Of a stretch of DNA of 41,482 nucleotides, positions 21,732 to 28,926 are shown piece after piece. Source of the stretch: Dehalococcoidia bacterium. Lineage in GTDB: Bacteria; Chloroflexota; Dehalococcoidia; GIF9; AB-539-J10. Below the pieces are notes generated by a model. That model ran no database searches, was not told where the DNA came from, and saw nothing but the letters and a program-made list of their open reading frames with translations. Position 1 is the first letter of the stretch. Each line of letters begins with the position of its first letter. The stretch covers positions 1 through 41,482 of the forward strand of contig JAUVZB010000017.1 of NCBI GenBank assembly GCA_030602785.1, in the 5' to 3' direction. Both the position numbers and the translations under genes were made by a program.

Positions 21732-22008
21732 CGCTTTGCTTCCTTCCCTGTTGTTGGCGCTTAGCGGCCATGCGCTTCACTATCTCTGCGTGGTCATGGC
21801 CACGCTTGGCAGCCTCATCCCCACTCAACTTCTTCGCTGCCGGCATGCGCATAAGCCTCCTCAGCGACGGGAGTCGCTTGGCTCGCCCCAATGCCGCGAT
21901 ATGCCACGCCAGCCATGCCGCCCGCTGGCGTTCGCGGTCGTAGCGCCATGCCGCTGCCTCGAATGCCAGCGCCGTCTCTCGGGGCGTCATTCGCCAGAAC
22001 TCGCCCAC
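21724..22008 (-). CDS. Tail assembly chaperone, downstream (T-like) ORF made by -1 frameshift
   Basis: This frame is open well upstream of its own GTG at 22008: it continues without a stop to the C7 run at 22075-22081 in the -1 frame of the upstream chaperone gene. It is therefore probably made mainly as the C-terminal part of a 266-residue fusion. The text LSVGEFWRMTPRETALAFEAAAWRYDRERQRAAWLAWHIAALGRAKRLPSL matches the T-like domain of tail chaperones, which recruits the tape measure and tail tube during assembly. The end is basic (KRQQQGRKQ). It has no clear ribosome site of its own. Confidence 0.8.
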   Translation of the reverse strand: MGEFWRMTPRETALAFEAAAWRYDRERQRAAWLAWHIAALGRAKRLPSLRRLMRMPAAKKLSGDEAAKRGHDHAEIVKRMAAKRQQQGRKQSGD

Positions 22009-22064
22009 CGACAGGCCAACCTTCAGCGCGTCAGCCAGGAGCGTCGGCCAATGCCACCCCTGGC

Positions 22065-22523
22065 TCAGTCCCCTGGGGGGGATTCATCGACCTCCAGATC
22101 GTTCGGCAGATCGAACTCGAGCGGGGAATAGCTGAGTACCTCCGCCAGGGCGTCAAAGACGGCCACCAGCGCTGCCCGGAATCCTGCAGTATCGAGAATA
22201 TCCCAGGCGTCGTTGAGCGCGTAGGGCCGGCTGCCATCGCGGGCATCGCGCCGGCCCCCCTCCAACCCCACGAGCAACAGCTGTACCAGATCGCCCATGC
22301 TCAGAGTCATCTCAGAGATTGTGCTGGCGATCTGCAGTATTGGCTTGCCGGTCACTCGCTCTGCCCGGAATATGGCCCGGTTGGTGAATAGGATCGGATA
22401 GCTCTGATCTCCTGCTTGCAGGAAAGCCTCGCCCCGCGCCCCGGCGCCACGGGATTCTCGCTGCCTTTTCGGCCGACGGGCGCTTTCCCTTTGTGGCCGA
22501 CGGCCACTTTCCCTTTGGGCCAT
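22065..22523 (-). CDS. Tail assembly chaperone, upstream (G-like) ORF
   Basis: 152 residues. The domain starts near residue 30 (RGEAFLQAGDQSYPILFTNRAIFRAERVTGKPILQIAS), the usual opening of G-like tail chaperones, followed by a helical part (DAWDILDTAGFRAALVAVFDALAEVL) and an acidic end. The first 25 residues are an odd Arg-rich repeat (RESGRRPQRESARRPKR) encoded by a 24-base tandem repeat. About 3% to 4% slippage is usual for lambda; the rate here is unknown. It chaperones the tape measure and tail tube and leaves before the virion is complete. It lies between tail tube and tape measure genes, as in other siphoviruses. Confidence 0.82.
   Translation of the reverse strand: MAQRESGRRPQRESARRPKRQRESRGAGARGEAFLQAGDQSYPILFTNRAIFRAERVTGKPILQIASTISEMTLSMGDLVQLLLVGLEGGRRDARDGSRPYALNDAWDILDTAGFRAALVAVFDALAEVLSYSPLEFDLPNDLEVDESPPGD
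22075..22081 (-). promoter_or_regulatory. Programmed -1 ribosomal frameshift site (C7 run)
   Basis: The minus strand has seven C, read in the zero frame as TCC-CCC-CCA three codons before the TGA of the G-like ORF. A -1 slip (C-CCC-CCA to CCC-CCC) moves ribosomes into the T-like ORF, and no stop intervenes. Frames were checked by position: codon starts are 2 mod 3 upstream and 0 mod 3 downstream on the minus strand. Confidence 0.75.
22471..22518 (-). repeat. 24-bp tandem repeat, related to the palindromic repeat (copy D)
   Basis: Two direct units (22471-22494 and 22495-22518) with 21 of 24 bases equal. The second holds TGGCCGACGGCCACTTT, which differs at one base from the TGGCCGAAGGCCACTTT of copies B and C. 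It encodes the repeated RESGRRPQ/RESARRPK start of the tail chaperone. Confidence 0.7.
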
Positions 22524-22524
22524 G

Positions 22525-22932
22525 TTAGCTCCAATACTCCGACCACTCGCCGTCGATGGTCAAATCAGCGGAAACGGTCGCCTCCCCCTGATCCGGCATC
22601 CCACTGCTCAGCCCAGTCACCACCGCATAGGCATACTCCAAGGCTGCCTCAGACTCCTGGCGCTGGACCTGGATCAACTCGCCAAGCCGCATCGCATCCC
22701 GCAAGGCCGCATAGGCTAGACAATCGGGCACATACAGCGCATCCAGCGATACGGTAGCGCCATACCGCCCAGGGATCACCCTCCGAGCTCGGCCGTCCTT
22801 GGAGGAAACGTCGATCTCCTCGGTGCTTTCGTCAAAGGTGACGTCGCGCTGGCTGCCGACGATGGCCCAAGTGGGAGAGTCTTCCGTTCCCAGATTGACC
22901 AACAGCAATACATCTGCCCCGTTCATTCTCAT
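22525..22932 (-). CDS. Major tail (tube) protein
   Basis: 135 residues, the usual size of the TP901-1-like tail tube subunit. The opening MNGADVLLLVNLGTEDSPTWAIVGSQRDVTFDESTEEIDVSSKDGRARRVIPGRYGATVSLDALYV has the layout of phage tail tube proteins. It is followed by a helix (CLAYAALRDAMRLGELIQVQ) and a final beta part (GEATVSADLTIDGEW). It polymerises into the tube around the tape measure. It overlaps the tail terminator gene by ATGA and is followed by the two chaperone ORFs, the normal order. Confidence 0.85.
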   Translation of the reverse strand: MRMNGADVLLLVNLGTEDSPTWAIVGSQRDVTFDESTEEIDVSSKDGRARRVIPGRYGATVSLDALYVPDCLAYAALRDAMRLGELIQVQRQESEAALEYAYAVVTGLSSGMPDQGEATVSADLTIDGEWSEYWS

Positions 22933-23342
22933 TCCTCCATGATCATCATGCGAACGCTGACGATGCGCCCTTGCACATCAGGTTCGCTCACCGCCACCGG
23001 TCCCGAACACTCCATCAACCACACTCCGAATCCCTCGATCATCAGCGGTTGCCTATGCAAAAGCTCCCGGACCCGCTCGGCAATCCCCTCCACCAGGGTG
23101 GCCGATCCGTCCGCCTCGGCATAGCAGCGCACGTCACGACTCAGCTCGCGGCCTCGCGTGGTCTTGGTATCGAACGCCCTTGCCCACACTTGGCCGGCCG
23201 TCAGCACATAGGGCAATACAGCATCGCCGGGCACCGGATCCACCGTGAACACCGCCGGCGCCCCCCCGTAGCTAGACAGCAACAGCCCCAGATCATAGTC
23301 GCCTACCAATCGATCATAGATCGCCTCCGTCACCAACCCCAT
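22929..23342 (-). CDS. Tail terminator / DUF3168-like protein
   Basis: 137 residues: VTEAIYDRLVGDYDLGLLLSSYGGAPAVFTVDPVPGDAVLPYVLTAGQV begins like DUF3168 tail terminators, with the expected P-V-P...PYV turn. It continues with RELSRDVRCYAEADGSATLVEGIAERVRELLH, and a last strand, GRIVSVRMMIME. These proteins cap the tail tube and form the joint to the head. It lies between the gp10-like protein and the tail tube gene. Confidence 0.8.
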   Translation of the reverse strand: MGLVTEAIYDRLVGDYDLGLLLSSYGGAPAVFTVDPVPGDAVLPYVLTAGQVWARAFDTKTTRGRELSRDVRCYAEADGSATLVEGIAERVRELLHRQPLMIEGFGVWLMECSGPVAVSEPDVQGRIVSVRMMIMEE

Positions 23343-23343
23343 C

Positions 23344-23685
23344 TCAGCCCCCCGTCAGCCTCCGCACGATCTGTCTGGCGTTGTTGAATATCGCTGGCCG
23401 CAGGAAGGGCTGGGCCTTCATCCGGGAGGTCCCTAGCTCCACAAAGTAGGCATAGAATCGTTTCACGAGCACCCCTACCCAGCCCGTAACAACCAGTCCC
23501 ACTACCACGATCTCATAGGTGATGTCCGCTCGCATTATCCCCGATCGTACGGGAGCTCGGTCCTGCGCCTGCTCCACCGCGTACTGGCAGGCACTGTCCA
23601 TGTTGCTCACCACTTTACCCGAGATTTCGGCCAGGAATTCCTTCTGTCGCCATTCCGTGATGATCTTGGCAGAAGGACGCCTCAT
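23344..23685 (-). CDS. HK97 gp10-like head-tail connector/minor tail protein
   Basis: 113 residues. The family pattern is present: helix (QYAVEQAQDRAPVRSGIMRADITYEIVV), G-W-V-G-V strand, YAYFVELGTSRMKAQPFLRPAI. The last part, with E-x-G-T, M-x-A-x-P-F-L-R-P-A, is the most typical signature. These proteins join the head to the tail. It overlaps the head-tail adaptor gene by ATGA (23682-23685), with gene order as in HK97. Confidence 0.88.
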   Translation of the reverse strand: MRRPSAKIITEWRQKEFLAEISGKVVSNMDSACQYAVEQAQDRAPVRSGIMRADITYEIVVVGLVVTGWVGVLVKRFYAYFVELGTSRMKAQPFLRPAIFNNARQIVRRLTGG

Positions 23686-24044
23686 GATCCGAGCTCCGCC
23701 GTGGCCTCGTACTGCCGTTCCACGCAGTCGATCTCCAGATGGTGTCCGGCCCTCGATGGCTCTCGCACGCCCACAACCTCCACGGTCACCCCGTCACCCT
23801 CTACCTGATCGCCACGCTGGACATCGCTATCCGCCGTGACATAGAGCACATGTCTGATCTCTCTCTCCTCTCGCGCCCCCGGACTCTGCTCTCCGCCCCG
23901 TTCGCCTCCACCGATTGGCCGCAACCGCCCCTCTACGGTACCCACTTCATTGTAGGCTATGGCCCAGCCCCCCTGGCCATCACTCGCCCGCTCTCGGCGG
24001 CGCACGGTGAAGGTGTGATTGAGTAGTGCCTCGAAAAGTGTCAT
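23682..24044 (-). CDS. Head-tail adaptor (SPP1 gp16/H-T joining type)
   Basis: 120 residues, with the layout of a head-closure protein: LLNHTFTVRRRERASDGQGGWAIAYNEVGTVEGRLRPI, then REIRHVLYVTADSDVQRGDQVEGDGVTVEVVGVREPSRAGHHLEIDCVE. The Gly-Gly-W and D-V-Q-R-G-D-Q-V patterns recur in the H-T joining family. It closes the connector after DNA packaging. It overlaps both neighbours by ATGA. Confidence 0.85.
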   Translation of the reverse strand: MTLFEALLNHTFTVRRRERASDGQGGWAIAYNEVGTVEGRLRPIGGGERGGEQSPGAREEREIRHVLYVTADSDVQRGDQVEGDGVTVEVVGVREPSRAGHHLEIDCVERQYEATAELGS

Positions 24045-24640
24045 ATTCGGTACCTGTTCAAGAGTTCCATCTCGCTACGCAGTAGTATCGGCGCAGCGCT
24101 GGCCCCTAGCACTCCCCCGCTCCCTCCGCCTCCCTCTGCCCCGAAGGACACCGAATAGTCGCCCAGGCCCATTGCCGTCACCCCTGGCACCGCATCTGTC
24201 TCCGCTGCCTTCAACCCCGCTTGATAGGCCCTGGCTGCCGCTCGGGTGCATATGGCCAGTACATCCTCAGGGATCGGCTCGTAGCCGTGCGTGTAGGTGA
24301 TGGTGACGATCTGAACGCCCTTGGCCCAGTCCTGGTCTACTCGATGCAGGATCCCATGCTGGGCGAGCTTATAGTCGTCGCCTTCAACCAATAGCTTGCC
24401 ATCCTCAATCACACTCGATACCTCGACAGCCGGCAGCTGGGGCAAGAACAACCGCCTGCCCCCGGCCGAATCCAGGGTGATCTCGTCGTTCTCCTCCTGC
24501 TCGATCTGCTGGCGGCAATAATTCTGGATGGCCACCGAGGCCTCCAAGATCGCCCGATCCGCTGAATCGATAGATGCGGCGGCCGTGATCTCGATCTGCA
24601 GGAACTGTTCCAGATCCACGAGGCTGCAGAAATTGACCAT
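24041..24640 (-). CDS. Head-tail connector (gp6/gp15-like)
   Basis: 199 residues. The N-terminal helices (LVDLEQFLQIEITAAASIDSADRAILEASVAIQNYCRQ) and the segment VTITYTHGYEPIPEDVLAICTRAAARAYQ with Y-T-H-G-Y-x-x-I-P-x-D-V are the family signature of the ring that sits under the portal. The C-terminus is Gly-rich with a short last helix (LLRSEMELLNRYR). It is the first gene after the glycosylation island, so normally it would follow the major capsid gene. Confidence 0.88.
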   Translation of the reverse strand: MVNFCSLVDLEQFLQIEITAAASIDSADRAILEASVAIQNYCRQQIEQEENDEITLDSAGGRRLFLPQLPAVEVSSVIEDGKLLVEGDDYKLAQHGILHRVDQDWAKGVQIVTITYTHGYEPIPEDVLAICTRAAARAYQAGLKAAETDAVPGVTAMGLGDYSVSFGAEGGGGSGGVLGASAAPILLRSEMELLNRYRI

Positions 24641-24792
24641 CAGGTTTGGCCTTTATTCTTCGCCGGCCTTCGTGCCTTATCCAGCCTGTCCCGCCGGGCC
24701 TTGCGTCGTTCCTCGCGAGTCGCAGCCAGATCGTCCGCTCGCCGTTTCTTCGTCCGCTCCATGCGGGCGCTCATCCGATCGCTTGCTTTCAT
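24640..24792 (-). CDS. Small very basic protein
   Basis: About 50 residues from ATG 24792, overlapping the previous stop as ATGA and behind GGAGGGGGAGG. The sequence is almost only charged residues (RMERTKKRRADDLAATREERRKARRDRLDK), a long helix likely to bind nucleic acid or to be disordered. It lies at the end of the glycosylation island, before the connector gene. Its role is unknown; a structural or DNA-condensing role in the head is possible. Confidence 0.6.
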   Translation of the reverse strand: MKASDRMSARMERTKKRRADDLAATREERRKARRDRLDKARRPAKNKGQT

Positions 24793-25427
24793 CGCCGCCT
24801 CCCCCTCCTGAGTTGCCTCTCCCACTGCTTCTTGGTCTTTTCCTCTTCCCCTGGCTTACAGCGCACGTAGCGCCCAGGAGCTATCTCCACCCTCACCAGC
24901 TTACTCCGCTGGCTCTGGCGGGTCCGGCGGGCCGGCCGCTTCGTGCGCCTGCCCTCCACTTTGCTCGACCATGTGCGCGGCAGCGCCAGGAACAGCGGCT
25001 TCACCCGATATACCGCTCGCAGGAATGCCAATCGTGGCTCCCCACCGCCCGCCATTTCCTGCTCCCAGGTGGCCAGCAATGCACGACCATCGGGGCTATT
25101 CCGCACGAACAGCAGCTCCTGGGCATAGACTAACACCCTCAGATCTCGCGTGACCTTCTGCGTGCGTTTCTGCTCCCCTGGTGCACCCACATCGGCAGCC
25201 ACTTTGCCGTACCGCCACAGCGGTGCTGCCGCATCCCACCGCTGTAGGAAGTGAAAGCCATGCCTCACTAGATCCCATGGGATGACCGTGCCCGGCGCCA
25301 CGATCAGCACGCGGTCGAACTCTATCTCGGCCAGACTGCCATCGGCGATGACGACCTCCAGCCTATGCCTCTTGGCCCGCGCCTGGACCTGTTTGTCTGG
25401 CTCACGCAGGATCAGCACGTCCGTCAT
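24789..25427 (-). CDS. Unrecognised protein of the glycosylation island
   Basis: About 212 residues from ATG 25427, overlapping the methyltransferase stop as ATGA. The start MTDVLILREPDKQVQARAKRHRLEVVIADGSLAEIEFDRVLIVAPGTVIPWDLVRHGFHFLQRWDAAAPLWRYG contains beta-alpha segments like a Rossmann or GT-A-like fold, without a clear DxD. The last 80 residues are strongly basic (SSKVEGRRTKRPARRTRQSQRSKLVR) and may bind nucleic acid or virion parts. It could be an inactive or divergent sugar transferase, or a carrier for the others; neither can be shown from motifs. Confidence 0.6.
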   Translation of the reverse strand: MTDVLILREPDKQVQARAKRHRLEVVIADGSLAEIEFDRVLIVAPGTVIPWDLVRHGFHFLQRWDAAAPLWRYGKVAADVGAPGEQKRTQKVTRDLRVLVYAQELLFVRNSPDGRALLATWEQEMAGGGEPRLAFLRAVYRVKPLFLALPRTWSSKVEGRRTKRPARRTRQSQRSKLVRVEIAPGRYVRCKPGEEEKTKKQWERQLRRGRRR

Positions 25428-25888
25428 TTCCGCACCTGCAACGTCGCGAGGATAGACGACCTCTGGTCGTTCAGATAAGGCGGCTTCACAAATGCCCACT
25501 TGCGTTGAGTATAGAAGCTAAGCTCCTTCCCCAGCCTAGTCTCGGGAATGAAGACATTGAAACAGCGCAGACTGTACCGATACCTATGCGTCGGATCGGC
25601 ATAGGAATTATCATGCTGCCAATGAGGTAATTTCACTCGCAATGTTCCCTCTGGGCGCAGAATCCGCCAGCATTCATCCAGGGCCATTACCAGGTTGATC
25701 GTCAAGTGCTCGAATACCGAGGAGGCTGCGATGTGATCAAAGCTCCCATCCTCCCAGGGCCAGGGAACATCATTCAGATCATGGGCCACGTCGATCTCCG
25801 GGCGATGCCTGCGCAGGTCGTGGTTCACCGCCCCTTTCCAGAGATGGTTGCCTGCACCTAGGTTCAGAACCCTCAGCCCCGTTGCCAA
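25424..25888 (-). CDS. Class I SAM-dependent methyltransferase
   Basis: About 154 residues from TTG 25888, chosen because GGGGAGGCGCAG precedes it and it overlaps the previous stop by 16 bases; the longer frame to 26044 runs through the glycosyltransferase gene. Motif I is VLNLGAGNHLW, followed by an acidic end of strand 2 (INHDL), then WPWEDGSFDHIAASSVFEHL (motifs II-IV) and LRPEGTLRVKLPHW. This is a compact small-molecule or sugar methyltransferase. Next to glycosyltransferases it probably caps or marks a glycan, for example by O-methylation. Confidence 0.8.
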   Translation of the reverse strand: MATGLRVLNLGAGNHLWKGAVNHDLRRHRPEIDVAHDLNDVPWPWEDGSFDHIAASSVFEHLTINLVMALDECWRILRPEGTLRVKLPHWQHDNSYADPTHRYRYSLRCFNVFIPETRLGKELSFYTQRKWAFVKPPYLNDQRSSILATLQVRK

Positions 25889-26481
25889 CTGCGCCTCCCC
25901 TCGCCGATGTGCTCGGCCAGCGGCAAGGCGCACAACCATCGACCCTGAGCATTCAGATGCGCACAGATCCGGTGGTCGTACTTGTGTGAGTTCTCCGGTA
26001 CCATAGGCCCTATCTCCCGCCAGAGCTCCGGCCGAAACGACCAATTGGCCCCGGGCACCGTGCGCCGTACCAGGACCACCTGCCCCCCGATGACCTTGGT
26101 CCTGATCACCGGCGACCAGTGATAGGCCGGCTCGATGCTGAGCGTGCAGATCGCCACCTTTGGCGATGCTGCCCCCCAGAACGCCACCAGGCGCTCGAGC
26201 CAGCGATCGTGATACTCATAATCGTCACCGGTGAGAAGGAGCAGATCTGGCCGACGCTTGAGAGCCAGAGCCATCGCCGCCCGAACGCCGTGCCCGATCG
26301 TATGATTGCCCGTCTTGTTACAGACCCCGCCACGCTGGGCCACCAGTTCTTCGGTCCCATCCGACGATCCATTGTCATAGAACACGAGCTCCAAGGGCAA
26401 AGTTGAGAGATCCAGGCTCTTGACGGTGCGCTTCCACAGAGCACGTCGGTTGTAGCTCAGCACTGCCGCCACCACTTTCAT
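25873..26481 (-). CDS. GT2 glycosyltransferase
   Basis: 202 residues. The fold begins VVAAVLSYNRR (residues 3-13), YDNGSSDGTEEL (35-46) marks the nucleotide-binding region, and LLLTGDDYEY (81-90) with D86-D87 serves as the metal site. Later VVLVRRTVPGANWSFRPELWREIG looks like the acceptor region. This is a single-domain GT-A (family 2) enzyme without a membrane span, suggesting a soluble acceptor such as protein. It overlaps both neighbours by a few bases. Confidence 0.85.
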   Translation of the reverse strand: MKVVAAVLSYNRRALWKRTVKSLDLSTLPLELVFYDNGSSDGTEELVAQRGGVCNKTGNHTIGHGVRAAMALALKRRPDLLLLTGDDYEYHDRWLERLVAFWGAASPKVAICTLSIEPAYHWSPVIRTKVIGGQVVLVRRTVPGANWSFRPELWREIGPMVPENSHKYDHRICAHLNAQGRWLCALPLAEHIGEGRRSWQRG

Positions 26482-27158
26482 CGCTTATACACCTGCAAAT
26501 GATGAAGGATGAGAAGCCAGACAGTCATCAGCTCGAGTACGCCAGCCAGTCTCAGAGATGATCGCCCGGCACGATAGGTGATGGGAACCTCTCGCACTCT
26601 CATTCCAAGCTCTCGCACCCGGGCCAGCACTTCGATCTGCCAGGCGTGCATCTTCGCCCGATAAGTCACCTTCAGCAGTTCCTTCACCACGTGAGCGGAG
26701 TAGACCCGGTATCCGCTGGACCAATCCCGTATCCAGGGCCCGCGCTGGGCCAGATTGCACAGTATCCCAGCCAAACGGGTGCCCAACCGTCTCTGCCAGG
26801 ATCCGCCGAGATAGAGGCCCCCCGACACAAAGCGAGATCCGATCACCAGATCGGCTTCTTCTCGCAGTAGCCTCCGTATGTGCCCTGGACGGTGCGAGCC
26901 ACCCGCATCCATCACCAGGATGCGCTCTGCTCCGCACTTGAGCGCCGCACGCCAGCCGTCTATGATTGAGCTGCCAATGCCCTCAGGGGTCGCGTGACGG
27001 ATAACCTCCGCACCCGCAGCCCAGGCCAGCTTCCCTGTTCCGTCTCCCGAGCCATCGTCTACTACGATCACTGGCCCGAATTGCTTGGCTACTGCGACCA
27101 ACATGCCGATCGTGGCCACTTCATTGAGAGCCGGAATCACTATCACGACATCACTCAC
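26478..27158 (-). CDS. GT2 glycosyltransferase, dolichyl-phosphate mannosyltransferase-like
   Basis: 226 residues. IPALNE (8-13), VVDDGSGDGT (32-41) and ILVMDAGGSH (80-89) follow the pattern of Dpm1-like enzymes; the last motif reads DAGGS instead of the usual DADLQ/DADGS, with only one acidic residue. A hydrophobic C-terminal segment (VLELMTVWLLILHHL, about 207-221) may touch the membrane. Enzymes like this transfer a sugar to a polyprenyl phosphate, or directly to the next carrier. It lies between two other glycosyltransferases with ATGA overlaps, so it belongs to their pathway. Confidence 0.85.
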   Translation of the reverse strand: MSDVVIVIPALNEVATIGMLVAVAKQFGPVIVVDDGSGDGTGKLAWAAGAEVIRHATPEGIGSSIIDGWRAALKCGAERILVMDAGGSHRPGHIRRLLREEADLVIGSRFVSGGLYLGGSWQRRLGTRLAGILCNLAQRGPWIRDWSSGYRVYSAHVVKELLKVTYRAKMHAWQIEVLARVRELGMRVREVPITYRAGRSSLRLAGVLELMTVWLLILHHLQVYKR

Positions 27159-28909
27159 CGAGTTCTCCTCCGCCGCGCTCCGCCAGGCCCCTGCCCCTCA
27201 AACCGCCGTACCATCCGCCACGCCTCCAGGCTGTCGATCCGCCCGGGGATCATGCCTTTCCATCGCCTAGCGTCGCCCGGATAGTGCATCAGGCCCGCTG
27301 TCGTGATTCCCTTCGTGTACTTGGGGAAGGTGTTCCATTCGTTCCCCAACACCAGCATCTTGAGCGGATCCGCGTATAGCGCCCGGATGAGAGCCCCCTG
27401 ATCTCTCTGCGCGTGGCGCTCCCATTCTTTCTGCCACCGGCTGAAAAAAGCCGCTATCCGCTTGCTCCGACCGAATGCCCATACACCCCCGTTCAACTGA
27501 AGGGTGTGCAGAGTGCTCACCAGCTTCTCCGTCTCGGCCAGCTCCTGCTTGTTGTAGCGGCGCTCGAATGAGTGCATGGTGTCCATCAGGTGCGGGTCTT
27601 TACAGATGACCAACTCCCAGCCGTCCTCGATCCATTCAAAGTAGCGGTAGATCGGAGCCACCACTTCGGTGTCTGCATCCAGATAGAGCACCGCCCCCCA
27701 CTCGGCAGGGCTCAACTCGTATGCCTTCAGCTTGGCCCGACGGCCGCCCACGTCGCTGTCGGGCTGCACGATCAGCAAGTCCTCTGGCCCGATCTTCCGG
27801 TCCGAGCAAAGCGCAACAGGCACGTCCGGCATGTGTTTCTTGATGCTGTTCAGCAAACGCAAGGCGCAGCTCCGCGCCGGATCGCCAAAGGCCACGCAGT
27901 AGATCCCACGCGTCTTCCCTGTCTCACGCTCCACAGGCGGCTCGACCGGCTCGGCTGGGATCTCGATAGCCTGTACCGTGGTAGCAGCCGCATCCTCCTC
28001 GAGGCCGCCGTTCACCCGTTCCTCGACTCGTTCAGCCATCAATCCCCTGAATGCGCTCACGTGATCCTCACACCAGGCTTCCATTGAGTACTTGGCCGTC
28101 ACCGCCCGCAGTGCCTCGCGGTCGATGTCCCCCCGCGCCTTGACCGCCTTGCCCAGCGCCTTGATCAGGCTCTTCACATCGCCACGTTCATAGCGATGGA
28201 TGCCAAGTCTCTGGGGCAATTCGTCCAGTATGCCCACTCCGCGCGGCACGACCACGCTCACCCCGCAAGCCAACGCCTCGAGGGGAGGCATCGGGATCCC
28301 CTCCACCCGCCCGGTGGCCACCAGCACATCCAGCCCCTGGTAGAACCAGGGCATGTCCGCCCAGGCGTATCGTATGGTCGGCACCGGCCAACCCCGCCCG
28401 CTTGCTTTCCATTCCACTCGATGCCCCACGGGAGACTTGAGCAGGGCGATCGCCAGGTCCTGGCCCTTCCGCTTGTTGACGTAGGTGTAGCCCGAAAGAC
28501 CCACCACGGGGCACTTGTGCCCCTTCTGCCGCCTGGCGATCACGAATCGATCTCGCTCCAACGGGGCCGCCACCTGGACCGTCGGCCCATACCGGCGCAA
28601 CGCATCGGCGTACATCCTGCATGTGGCCACTCGCAGCTGCACCCGCTCCGCCATCTGGTCGTAGAGCTTGGCCTTGGCGTTTCCGGGAGGCACCTCCTCG
28701 CGGTGGGTGAAGTAGGCCGCCACCGGCACGCGGGGCCAGCGCTGGACCTTCTGCCCCTCAAAGTAGGCCAGCAGATACAGCGCGTCGGCCCCTTCCGTGT
28801 TGGGCGCCGCAGTCAACGACCATCCCAGCCGATCTGCCAAGGCGCGAGCCATCCGAGGGATGACCCGATCCGCCTTATAGTTCCGGCAGACCACGTTTAC
28901 ATGCGGCAC
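27155..28909 (-). CDS. Two-domain glycosyltransferase (GT-B plus GT-A fusion)
   Basis: 584 residues. Residues about 1-295 are a GT-B enzyme of the GT4 kind: VVGLSGYTYVNKRKGQD, then E203-x7-E211 (EGIPMPPLE), ALACGVSVVVP. A linker (about 296-332) joins a GT-A domain: YCVAFGDPARSCALRLLNSI, LYLDADTEV with the DxD pair D411/D413, LQLNGGVWAF, and DQGALIRALYADPL near 500. It resembles GT8-like enzymes. Both active sites look complete, so it could add two sugars in order. It begins only 17 bases after the major capsid gene, which suggests expression with the virion proteins. Confidence 0.85.
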   Translation of the reverse strand: MPHVNVVCRNYKADRVIPRMARALADRLGWSLTAAPNTEGADALYLLAYFEGQKVQRWPRVPVAAYFTHREEVPPGNAKAKLYDQMAERVQLRVATCRMYADALRRYGPTVQVAAPLERDRFVIARRQKGHKCPVVGLSGYTYVNKRKGQDLAIALLKSPVGHRVEWKASGRGWPVPTIRYAWADMPWFYQGLDVLVATGRVEGIPMPPLEALACGVSVVVPRGVGILDELPQRLGIHRYERGDVKSLIKALGKAVKARGDIDREALRAVTAKYSMEAWCEDHVSAFRGLMAERVEERVNGGLEEDAAATTVQAIEIPAEPVEPPVERETGKTRGIYCVAFGDPARSCALRLLNSIKKHMPDVPVALCSDRKIGPEDLLIVQPDSDVGGRRAKLKAYELSPAEWGAVLYLDADTEVVAPIYRYFEWIEDGWELVICKDPHLMDTMHSFERRYNKQELAETEKLVSTLHTLQLNGGVWAFGRSKRIAAFFSRWQKEWERHAQRDQGALIRALYADPLKMLVLGNEWNTFPKYTKGITTAGLMHYPGDARRWKGMIPGRIDSLEAWRMVRRFEGQGPGGARRRRTR

Positions 28910-28926
28910 CTACTATTCCCTCTCGC

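Noticed and set aside
25889-26044. N-terminal extension of the methyltransferase up to 26044
   Set aside because: It lies in the GT2 gene and precedes motif I without any fold; TTG 25888 has a strong ribosome site.
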